Shown one piece after another: positions 1 through 8,800 of a DNA stretch of 64,000 nucleotides. The stretch is taken from NCBI GenBank assembly GCA_016702705.1, contig JADJDM010000008.1:62001-126000 (forward strand), given 5' to 3'. The notes beneath the pieces were generated by a model, which did not search any database, was not told where the DNA came from, and saw only the letters and a program-made list of their open reading frames with translations. The translations under genes were made by a program, and so were the position numbers. The stretch's first letter is position 1. The number at the start of each line of letters is the position of its first letter. The stretch is from Bacteroidota bacterium (GTDB lineage: Bacteria; Bacteroidota; Bacteroidia; B-17B0; Aurantibacillaceae).

Positions 1-174
1 AAAAATGCGGTGAAGATTTGTAATGATAAAACGAAGTTTGTTTACATAACCTGTTCGGTTTTTAAAATGGAGAATGAAAAACAAATTGAAAAGTATGCTG
101 AGTTTTTTAAGGTATCGGCTAGTTTGAATAATTTGGATGCTGGTGGAGATGCTATGTTTGTGGGGCAGAAGTAG
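1..174 (+). CDS. RsmB/RsmF-like rRNA m5C methyltransferase, C-terminal end (5' truncated)
   Basis: The window opens inside a plus-strand reading frame that stops with TAG at 172-174. The 57 visible residues contain YITCSVFKMENEKQIE followed near the end by GGDAMFVGQK. This matches the C-terminal part of the NOL1/NOP2/Sun family of SAM-dependent RNA cytosine-C5 methyltransferases: TCS contains the conserved cysteine, and an ENE-type motif and a GGD(A/G)MF ending follow. The members RsmB and RsmF methylate 16S rRNA. Most of the SAM fold lies outside the window, so the exact subfamily cannot be decided. Confidence 0.7.
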   Translation, partial: KNAVKICNDKTKFVYITCSVFKMENEKQIEKYAEFFKVSASLNNLDAGGDAMFVGQK

Positions 175-180
175 TTTTTT

Positions 181-222
181 TCACCACTAAGACGCTAAGG
201 GCGCTGAGAGACACTAAGCAAT
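181..222. repeat. CACTAAG-type dispersed repeat, copy 1
   Basis: A 42-bp element built from imperfect copies of a 9-10 base unit resembling CACTAAG. It is nearly identical to the element at 1098-1139. On the minus strand it reads as repeated CTTAGTG. It overlaps the last codon and the TAG stop of the pssA remnant. Similar CACTAAG/CTTAGTG periodic sequences occur between genes in many environmental bacterial genomes; no function is known to me. Confidence 0.75.
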
Positions 223-1064
223 TTTCTTTTTGTTGATAATGTTTGATACTACTGAGAGTAGTATGTATAATATTATGGTTAGTGGGATGCCTACGAATTT
301 TAGTAGGACTAACATAACAACTGCAAGTAATAAAAATACAAAACGGATTTCGTTTCCTCTCCATTTAAAGTGTTTGAATTTTAGGGAGAATAATGGAAGT
401 TCGGCAACTAATAATAACGAGAAAACAATTGTAATAATAATTAAGAAAGAAGGGTTGTAAGTCCAATCGGCGAAAAAGGCAACGGGATCAACTGCGGCCC
501 ATTTCCCTTATAGTAACATTCATTGCGAAGTTATCTCCTGACAAACGAATTGTTGAAAGTGAACTTAACAAAGCAATGGAAGCAATAAAAATAGCATTTG
601 CAGGCGTAGGAACGCCTATGAATGAATCACTTTGGCGCGTATCGTTATTAAATTTCGCTAACCTAATAGCTGATAAAATAGGAATGACAAAAGCAAGATA
701 AGGCAAGTAATAATGATAAGGTGATAAGTTGTGTATCACGAACATATTGTGGTAAAAACGGACTTGCAAAATGCGCGTCATCAACAATTCCAATAGAAAT
801 TTTCAGCATGTGAAACATAATGATACCTGGCACAACGCCAAAAGTCACCATATCTGCCAAACTATCTAAATCTTTACCAATTGTCGAACTTACTTTTAAT
901 AAACGTGCAGCAAAACCATCGAAAAAATCTAATACAGCTGCTATACCAACTAAATATGCTGCCCACACTAAATTACCTTCAAATGCTTTTACAATGGCTA
1001 AACATCCGCATAACAAATTACCACAGGTTATGGCGTTGGGGATGTTTCGTTTGATAAAATTCAT
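214..1064 (-). pseudogene. pssA: CDP-diacylglycerol-serine O-phosphatidyltransferase, two frameshifts
   Basis: Phosphatidylserine synthase of the CDP-alcohol phosphatidyltransferase family, an inner-membrane enzyme joining CDP-diacylglycerol and serine on the way to phosphatidylethanolamine. The N-terminal frame (663-1064) has NIPNAITCGNLLCGC and the family signature DFFDGFAARLLKVSS..GKDLDSLADMVTFG. The middle (LPYLAFVIPILSAIRLAKFNN) continues in a second frame near 700. The C-terminal membrane part (ADWTYNPSFLIII..LLLVAELPLFSLKFKHFKWRG) is in a third frame from about 500 to 214. Both changes equal one extra base or two missing bases. The pieces are collinear and nothing seems lost, so sequencing or assembly error is as likely as true decay, especially as the enzyme is usually indispensable in Gram-negatives. 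The stop codon lies in a dispersed repeat. Confidence 0.85.
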
Positions 1065-1097
1065 GGTGTAAATATAAGGAAATTTTGATTGGGGCTT

Positions 1098-1139
1098 TTC
1101 ACCACTAAGACACTGAGGGCACTAAGATTCACTAAGGGA
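1098..1139. repeat. CACTAAG-type dispersed repeat, copy 2
   Basis: Second copy of the 181-222 element, in the same orientation and differing at only a few positions. Both begin with TTTTCACCACTAAGAC. As in copy 1, the minus-strand reading CTTAG supplies the TAG stop of the gene that ends here (bioF). Confidence 0.75.
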
Positions 1140-2254
1140 TTTTACTAAACTTGTTATTTGTTCTTCTGTATTAAAACTATGTAAACAAATTCTTAAACGC
1201 TCGGTGCCAGCTTTTACGGTGGGGCTTTTTATAGCGCGGGCATCCATGCCTTTGGTTATTAAAAATTCGCTGGTGTAGGTCGCAGCTTCGTTTCCGTTTA
1301 CCATGAAGCATTGTATGGCGCTTGGTGTTGAAACGAAACGTGTATCATTTTTACTAAAACATTAAACTGCTCTATTCGGGTTTTTAAAACTTCGATTTGA
1401 TTGGTGTTTTGCAAATACTCATAAGCTGCGTCTATTGCTGCATAAGCATGTGGTGCCAATGCAGTTGTATAAATAAATGAGCGAGAAAAATTAATTAAAT
1501 AATTTCTTAATTCCGTTGAACCCAAAATAATTGCCCCGTGCACTCCTAACGCTTTACCAAAAGTATGCATGCGCGCGAAACACTTGTCTTCGACTTCTAA
1601 TTCGTTACACAAACCTCTGCCTTGTTTTCCAAATACTCCTGTTGCGTGAGCTTCATCAACAATTATATAAAAATTATATTTTTCTTTTAATGCAACAATC
1701 TCTTTAAGCGGGGCAAGGTCTCCATCCATAGAGTAAACAGACTCTAGCAATACATAACAATTACCTTCACTTGTTTGTTGCGCAATTAATAAACGCTCTA
1801 AATCATTTACATCGTTATGCTTAAACTTATAATGTTTAGAAAGTGAAAGTCGCATACCATCATGCAGAGAAGCATGCACTAAATCATCGTACAAAAAAAC
1901 ATCTTCTTTTTTACCAATGGCAGAAAGCAATCCAAGGTTTGCATCGTAACCCGAATTAAAAATTAAACCTGCTTCTGCATTATGAAAAGTAGCAATTTTA
2001 TTCTCTAAACTCTCGATTGCTTTTGTATTGCCCGAAATTAAACGTGAACCGGTTGCCCCGTTTTTATTTCCGTAAACCCAAAGTTTACTATCTATAATCG
2101 TTTCTAATATTTGTGAACGAGAAAAACCTAAATAATCGTTAGAACAAAAATCAACAAGATTATTTTCTACGTGCAATTTTCTCAAAAGAGATTCCTGCTT
2201 TCGCTTATCCAATGCAGATTGCAAAGAAATAGGAAAGTCGCTCTTTTGTTGCAT
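1122..2254 (-). pseudogene. bioF: 8-amino-7-oxononanoate synthase, single frameshift
   Basis: PLP-dependent enzyme that condenses pimeloyl thioester with alanine, the first ring-building step of biotin synthesis. The N-terminal 318 residues carry the family signatures: FCSNDYLGFS, GATGSRLISGN, the PLP aspartate and histidine region IIVDEAHATG (D200, H203) and the Schiff-base lysine in HTFGKALGVHG (K234). The C-terminal fragment from 1304 to 1122 (GTERLRICLHSFNTEEQI) is in another frame. At about 1350 the minus strand reads GTAAAAATGAT; one more A gives VKNDTRFVSTPSAIQC and joins the halves into about 377 residues, the normal length. A homopolymer sequencing error is the simplest cause. The gene starts 6 bases after bioB, so the two are probably cotranscribed. 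The TAG stop lies in the CACTAAG repeat. Confidence 0.88.
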
Positions 2255-2260
2255 AAAAAA

Positions 2261-3259
2261 TTAAACTGTTACTTTTTCGTGATTGTGGTTATGGTCGTGA
2301 TGCTTATCTGCAAAAGCAGCCTTTGGTTTTAAACCAAGTATATTAAACATTTCCATATCTTGATTAAACTCAGGATTTGGAGTAGTTAATAATTTATCAC
2401 CTGCAAAAATAGAATTAGCACCTGCTAAGAAACACAATGCTTGTCCTTCCATACTCATACCTACTCTACCTGCTGATAAACGCACCGCTGTTGTTGGCAC
2501 AACAATACGCGTTGTAGCAATCATACGAATCATATCCCAAATTGGAACTTGTGGTTGATCTTCTAAAGGCGTTCCTTCCACTGCAACCAATGCATTAATT
2601 GGAATTGATTCAGGAACCGGACGAAGTATACTTAATGTATATAACATCCCTACTCTATCTTCTGCACTTTCTCCCATTCCGATGATACCACCTGAACACA
2701 CTGTTAATCCCGCTTTACGAGCGTTATGAATAGTATTTAAACGGTCGTCGTAATTACGAGTTGAAATAATTTTATTATAATTTTCTTCTGAAGTATCAAT
2801 GTTATGATTGTATGCATACAAACCAGCATTTGCTAATTTCTTAGCTTGCTCTTCTGTTAACATGCCAAGCGTACAACACACTTCCATACCCATGTTATTG
2901 ATACCACGCACCATGTCTAACACATTATCAAAATCACGGTTATCACGAACTTCTCTCCATGCTGCACCTAAGCAAACACGAGATGCACCGCCTTTTTGTG
3001 CATTACCTGCTAACTCCAACACTTCTGCAGTCGGCATAACTTTATGCACTTTTACTTCTGTATTGTAACGAGCAGCTTGCGGACAATAAGCGCAATCCTC
3101 AGGGCAACCGCCTGTTTTAATAGATATAAGTGAGCTTACTTGAACTTCGGCAGTATTGTGATATTGTTTGTGCACTTCTGATGCTTGTTGAACCAATTGC
3201 AAAAGAGGTGTATTGTATAAATCAAGAATTTCTTGTTTTGTCCAGTTTTTTTGTTGCAT
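2261..3259 (-). CDS. bioB: Biotin synthase, radical SAM
   Basis: Catalyses the last step of biotin synthesis, inserting sulfur into dethiobiotin with a radical-SAM [4Fe-4S] cluster and a [2Fe-2S] cluster. The 332-residue protein has the radical SAM motif CPEDCAYC, with cluster cysteines C52, C56 and C59. It also has the family blocks CLGAAWR, GLYAYNHNIDTS, SGGIIGMGES and RLSAGRVGM. Length is normal for the family. A short His/Asp-rich tail (DKHHDHNHNHE) ends the protein. It is the first gene of a bioB-bioF pair; no other bio gene is in the window. Confidence 0.96.
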   Translation of the reverse strand: MQQKNWTKQEILDLYNTPLLQLVQQASEVHKQYHNTAEVQVSSLISIKTGGCPEDCAYCPQAARYNTEVKVHKVMPTAEVLELAGNAQKGGASRVCLGAAWREVRDNRDFDNVLDMVRGINNMGMEVCCTLGMLTEEQAKKLANAGLYAYNHNIDTSEENYNKIISTRNYDDRLNTIHNARKAGLTVCSGGIIGMGESAEDRVGMLYTLSILRPVPESIPINALVAVEGTPLEDQPQVPIWDMIRMIATTRIVVPTTAVRLSAGRVGMSMEGQALCFLAGANSIFAGDKLLTTPNPEFNQDMEMFNILGLKPKAAFADKHHDHNHNHEKVTV

Positions 3260-3280
3260 GTGCGCTAAATCTTAATTAGG

Positions 3281-3288
3281 CAAATATA
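3281..3288 (-). promoter_or_regulatory. Candidate -7 box upstream of bioB
   Basis: The minus strand reads TATATTTG 21 bases before the bioB start codon, matching the Bacteroidota -7 consensus TAnnTTTG. I see no clear -33 TTG at the usual distance. Confidence 0.45.
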
Positions 3289-3303
3289 ATTCAATTCATT
3301 GAA

Positions 3304-5280
3304 TTATTCTTTATTGTAGAGAAAATCGGCTACTTCTTGATATATTTCATTATTCTTCTGCATCCTATTAAATCCATTTCTTGTTGCATCCTTAAAATAA
3401 GGACGTATTGCGTTAATATCCAGGTAATAACCTGTATAAGTATTATAAATCTCTTTAGGGTTTAAACCATACTCAAACTGATGCACGCACTCTATCAACA
3501 TTAACTTTGAGTATCCTCGCTCTTTAAACCAATTATAATACTCTGGCGCCAAAATAAAAATGTGTTTGTTAAATTTGTGCGACAAACTGAACTCATCTTG
3601 TGTTTCCTTAGAGGATAGTCTCCTTTTTTTAAAATTAAATATATCTTCCTCAGTAAAAAGAGAAGTCACATTCCTAAGTAATTTTTGATATTCAAACAAC
3701 TCTTTAGGTTTGCTCCCCAAATATTCGTTCATAATAATCAAATCAGCATTATGCTCCTTTGAATTTAAAGCTGTTGCGATTTCAGGATTCAGTTCCGTTC
3801 TTTTTTTAGCCAAGAAATAGCTAAAACTATAACCACTATAGCATCCAACATTATCCACTAAATAGAGGCTCTTACCAGCTTCAACATTAGGTTGCTTAGA
3901 TTTTAATAGGTCCTTTGCAAAATCAATATACAAACCGTTATTTCCATTTACATACCTATTTAAATACTCTGTAACACTATCTTGATTTTTTTTACCATAA
4001 TAATGTAATGCTAAAGAGAGATTTGCTTCATTAAAAGACATTTTTTTTGCAATGTCAGTAAAATACAAATAGGCTTCCTCATAAGTGTTAAATGGCTTTT
4101 TCGCATCCACAAAAAACGGATGAGACTTTAACTCTTCATACTCTTCAACATCAGTAAATAAATAATCTGGCTTGTAAAGTATACTTTGTTTTGCATAAAA
4201 CATTTTGTCATCCTCAATTGCATCCATTAAAAAAGGTTCTTTCATCTTTTTTGGATTCACATAACTAAATCTTCGTAAGGACTCAAAAATATAATATATG
4301 TTTTTAATATTCTTAGGCTCATATAAGTAATCAATAAATGCTATCTCTAGGCAAGAATTAAACTCTGAGTTTTCAAAATATATTTTTTTACATTCTTCTC
4401 TTGCAGCCTTTCGCAAACGTGTAAACATTAATGAATCTAAAACAAACTTTGATTTACCATTATTACTTTCCTTTATCTTATTCACCATTAACATTCGTTC
4501 GGCATCAAGCGGATGAGTACGAAATCCACTTGACTTTGCTTTTCTTTTCAAAATATATTCATCTCCTTGTTCAGAAGCTTTTACCATACTTTCATATCCT
4601 CTAGAATTACTATAAACTCTATCCTTCATATCAAGATAATCAAATTGTTGAGCAACATATTTTAAATCGTAACCCATTTTTGCCAAACAGAGAGCTGAAA
4701 AATAATCAGCTTCAAGTTCAAATTTCTGGCTCTTCATTAAATAATCTGACCTCCAAGCGCCGTTCATTGCTACGATTTTGGAATTTTTAGACGCGTTAAT
4801 AGATTTTTGATGGTGACTCATTAAGTAATGTCCGCACTCATGGGCAATAACATGAGAGAGTACAGCCTCATTTCTAACTTTCGCCAATAACCCAATATTT
4901 ATATTAAAAATACCAGTACTTGTTGCATAGGCATTATAAGTTGGATCTCTTAAAATATATAAATTGAGGTATTTTTTATATTCAAATGAATCAGGAATTA
5001 AACTATCCATCAATTTTAAAAGATAAACCTCAGGCTCATCCCAATTCATATATACCCTATTTGCATCAAAATTATATTGAATAGAATACATTTTTTGAAC
5101 TCTACCCACATCGATAGGCTCTTTTGATTTCTTTGCTTCCTCTTGAAGTAGAGAATAAGCTTGATCGGGTTTGAAATTATAGATATCACTAAATTTTTCG
5201 GGAAACTGATAACTTAATCGTTGAGAAAAACTTCCGAAATAAAAAAGCAGAAAAAATAAACAAATAAATAGTAGACGCAT
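3304..5280 (-). CDS. Secreted M48-family zinc metalloprotease with long C-terminal region
   Basis: The 658-residue protein starts with a signal peptide (a hydrophobic stretch ending in GSFSQ at about residue 20). The zinc motif HECGH lies at residues 147-151 within VIAHECGHYLMSHHQ, and a downstream FELEADYFSALCLAKMGYD segment supplies the third ligand and the typical M48 ExxAD pattern. This predicts an exported peptidase of the BepA/Oma1-like M48 group, acting in the periplasm or at the outer membrane on envelope proteins. The C-terminal 400 residues show no domain I can name. It stands alone between bioB and a divergent small gene. The substrate is unknown. Confidence 0.8.
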   Translation of the reverse strand: MRLLFICLFFLLFYFGSFSQRLSYQFPEKFSDIYNFKPDQAYSLLQEEAKKSKEPIDVGRVQKMYSIQYNFDANRVYMNWDEPEVYLLKLMDSLIPDSFEYKKYLNLYILRDPTYNAYATSTGIFNINIGLLAKVRNEAVLSHVIAHECGHYLMSHHQKSINASKNSKIVAMNGAWRSDYLMKSQKFELEADYFSALCLAKMGYDLKYVAQQFDYLDMKDRVYSNSRGYESMVKASEQGDEYILKRKAKSSGFRTHPLDAERMLMVNKIKESNNGKSKFVLDSLMFTRLRKAAREECKKIYFENSEFNSCLEIAFIDYLYEPKNIKNIYYIFESLRRFSYVNPKKMKEPFLMDAIEDDKMFYAKQSILYKPDYLFTDVEEYEELKSHPFFVDAKKPFNTYEEAYLYFTDIAKKMSFNEANLSLALHYYGKKNQDSVTEYLNRYVNGNNGLYIDFAKDLLKSKQPNVEAGKSLYLVDNVGCYSGYSFSYFLAKKRTELNPEIATALNSKEHNADLIIMNEYLGSKPKELFEYQKLLRNVTSLFTEEDIFNFKKRRLSSKETQDEFSLSHKFNKHIFILAPEYYNWFKERGYSKLMLIECVHQFEYGLNPKEIYNTYTGYYLDINAIRPYFKDATRNGFNRMQKNNEIYQEVADFLYNKE

Positions 5281-5287
5281 AAGATGC

Positions 5288-5295
5288 CAAAATTA
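5288..5295 (-). promoter_or_regulatory. Candidate -7 box upstream of the M48 gene
   Basis: The minus strand reads TAATTTTG 7 bases before the start codon, fitting TAnnTTTG. The leader would be extremely short and no -33 element is evident, so this is a weak call. Confidence 0.25.
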
Positions 5296-5371
5296 TAAAA
5301 TTCATGTGAATCACCTACTAACATATGTTAACTATCTTTTAATTTCCGAATAAATTTCCGTATTTTGCAGT

Positions 5372-5695
5372 ATGAATTTTATTTCAAAACTTATTCTCTT
5401 AATTAGCCTTGCGTTTTTTGTAATGGATGCGCAAACTTCCTTTGCACAGCAAGACGAAAGTTTTAAGGGAAAAGTAAAATACAAACATCGTAAAAGAGGC
5501 AGAAGAGAACGCAAAAATAAAACTGCTTACAATCCTTATATCGACCACGATACCAATAAGCCAAAAAAACTTGCTTCTAAAGAAATGGCTAGGGATAATA
5601 AAAAAGCTCTTAAACAACAAAAGAAAAACATACGCAAAGAAAAACGTAAATTAAGAAGACAAGGTAAGGGATATAAGAAGGTAAAAAAGGCCTAA
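5372..5695 (+). CDS. Small strongly basic secreted protein, unknown function
   Basis: 107 residues with a signal peptide (ISKLILLISLAFFVMDAQTSFAQ). The mature part is dominated by Lys and Arg (KHRKRGRRERKNK, KKNIRKEKRKLRRQGK) and has no cysteine. I recognise no family. Such a charged chain could bind anionic polymers (lipopolysaccharide, peptidoglycan, DNA), but that is a guess from composition. It is divergent from the M48 gene. The ATG follows GTATTTTGCAGT. Confidence 0.55.
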   Translation: MNFISKLILLISLAFFVMDAQTSFAQQDESFKGKVKYKHRKRGRRERKNKTAYNPYIDHDTNKPKKLASKEMARDNKKALKQQKKNIRKEKRKLRRQGKGYKKVKKA

Positions 5696-5841
5696 ACAAT
5701 TTCCTTTCATCACAACATTAAACCATAAGTGTGAAATATTAACCACTTACTAGAAATAACCTACCACTTACCAATTCACAATATTTCTTAAAAACACTCG
5801 TTGTACATTCGTGCCATCCCCACCAATTAATTTCACGAATT

Positions 5842-8800
5842 ATGAGAACTTTATTTATTCTAATCGTTTTATTTTGCTTAGGAAGCAAAATAAAATCACA
5901 AAATTTTTGGGCAAAGGGAACTGGAGGAAACAATGTTGATGAAGCGCTAGGTCTTACAAAGGACAACTCGGGAAATATTATTTCAGCGGGATATTTTACT
6001 AACTCAGTACAATTAAATCCAAACGGTTTAGCTGTCAATAGTTCTTCTTTTGGTGTGCCCGATATTTATGTACAAAAATTTAATTCGGTTGGTAATTTAA
6101 TATGGGGAATAAACGCAGGTGGAACAGGTTCTGACAGAGCTACTGCTGTTAAATGTGATGCAGCTGGAAACATTTACATAACAGGATTTTATTCGGGAAC
6201 TGCAACATTCGGAACTCACACACTTACATCTGTTTCGGGCTCACAAGATATTTTTATTGCAAAACTTGATGCTTCAGGAAATTTTCAGTGGGCTGTTAGT
6301 GCAGGTGGAGAACTAGGTGATTATGCTTATGGATTAACAATCGATAATAACGACAACGTAATTATCACCGGACAATTTGAAGGCATTTCATATTTTGGAA
6401 ATCAAACTTTAACAAGTATGATAAATCCATTCACAGGCAATTCATCATTTGATATATTCACTGCAAAATATAATTCATCAGGAACATTCCAATGGGTAAG
6501 ACAAGGGCAAGCGAAAAAAAATGATCGTGGAATGGATTTAGTAAGCGATGATAATGGAAACATTTATGTTACTGGGCAATTTAGTGATACCATTACGTTT
6601 CAAAATACTTACAATAATCCTATCATAAATGCAGTATTCGTAGTTAAATACGATGCAAATGGAAATGAAGTTTGGTTTAGAAGAGCCGCTGGTGGTTTTG
6701 GTATAGGTTATGGAATTGCCATTTACAATAATCAATTTTTATATGTTACTGGTGACTTTAAAGGTTCGATGACATTTTTTGGTCCGCCAAATAATTACTT
6801 ATCTGACACGCTTACCAATTGTATTTTTCTTGCTAAGTATAATCTTAATGGAAATTTTATTTGGGCAAAAAGTGATGCTTCAGAAAACCCTGTTTCATCA
6901 AAAGCTGTATGCGTAAGTGATTCGGGAGATGTGTATATAAGCGGAGAATTTAAATGTGTGATGACAGAGTATAATGCTTTACATGGAACAAGCTCATTTA
7001 ACAGCGTTGGATTTACAGATGTTTTTACAGCAAAATATTCTGAATCAGGAAACAGAATATGGGAACGAAATTTTGGTGGGCCACAAAGAGATTTGGCTCA
7101 TGGAATTGTAATTGCAAATTCGGGCAGACCAATTGTTGCAGGTAGTTTTGAAAGAGCAATTAGCTGGCCGCAAGGCAATAGCTTAATAAGTACTTCTCCT
7201 AATCTAGCAAATGCATCTATTGCAAATCAATATTGCAATGATGCGAATTATGGAAGCTATGCAAGTATTTCTGCGCAAGGATTTAGTGATGCATTTGTTT
7301 GCGACGCCATCGATCTTAGCAGAGAACCTTACGATTTTTACATAAGAAACGGGGCAACTTGCGATAAAAGTATTTTGGATATTTGTATTACACAATACAC
7401 AGGGATCAATTGCACCGATACCATTTTGATGTGTCATCCAGATAGTATTAGAGTTAATTTAAATCAACAAGCTCGAAGTATTGTAGCGCCACAATACTAT
7501 TTTAATTGGTCGGGTGGTAATCCATTAAATACTAATCCTGCAAATAAAATTTATACTACTGGAAATTATTCGGTAGAATTAACTTCATTTGATGAGTGTT
7601 ATAGTTTTGAAGATTCAGTATATGTTATTGTTGCAACACCAATAGGGCCAACAATTACAGATGATCATAATTTTAACAACAATCAACTTCCAATTGCAAG
7701 GTCAATTTATTTTTGCCCTGGCGATTCTGCAAGAGTTACTGCTAGCTCTTATTCTTTTGAAAATAATATTTATCAATGGGGTGGAAATAATTATACTTCA
7801 ATAAATGATACAACCATTATTATTGATACTACAGGATATTACAATGTTAGCTTAACAAACTACTATGGATGTACCGATAGTAATCCTTTCTTTGTTGAAT
7901 TGGCTTACCCAATTGTTGCAAATACTTTTGCTATTGATACACTATTTATGTGTGAAGATGATACTGCACATTATAACGCATACGACAGCATACAAAATCC
8001 ATTAGGTGTTTTTCCATATACACAACCATACATTTATGCAAACCAACAATGGACCTGCACACCCAATACTGGAATTGAAATTGGGAACTTACCAAAAGGT
8101 TTAGGTTTTTCGGTTAAAGCAACTACTTCAGGAACTTATATTATTAATGGTTTAATAACTTCGCTTGACCCTGATTGTCCTTTTACAACAAGTGTGGTAG
8201 ATACAATTTACATTAAAGTTCATGACTTACCTGATTTGCATTTAAGCATTAGCGGAGACCCATTAATTTGTAATGGTGACACAAGTACTTTAGTTGTGAG
8301 CGCCTCGCATCCTTTTAGTTGGATGAATGGAAGCTCTGACGATACTCTATTAGTAACAACAACATCTGCAAATGGAGCTATGATTGTTTTTCTTGATACC
8401 TTGAGTGGTTGTATAAGAGATTCTATATTTATTTTTAACGTAAGTGTAAAAGCCGATCCATCTATTATAACTACACCTGGCACCGCATTAATTTGTCCTA
8501 ATGATTCGGTTAAATTAGAAACTACAATTAGCAACGGAATTAATTACGAGTGGCATGGCCCAATGGGATTACTAGGTAACAACGGGGCAATTTGTTTTGC
8601 AAGTATACCTGGACCTTATCATGCAATTGTTACTGATAACGAAGCCTGCGTTTTAACATCCAATACAGTAGAAGTAAAACAATACAGCACGCCTTATTTG
8701 GCAGCAGAGCCAAGCGAAGTTTTATGTCCGGGGCAAACTTCTGCAATAACTATTATGACAGATGAATTTTCTGTTATCAATTGGCAAACACCATTTAGTG

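Noticed and set aside
230..460. Plus-strand 76-residue frame
   Set aside because: It is the antisense of the C-terminal membrane part of pssA.
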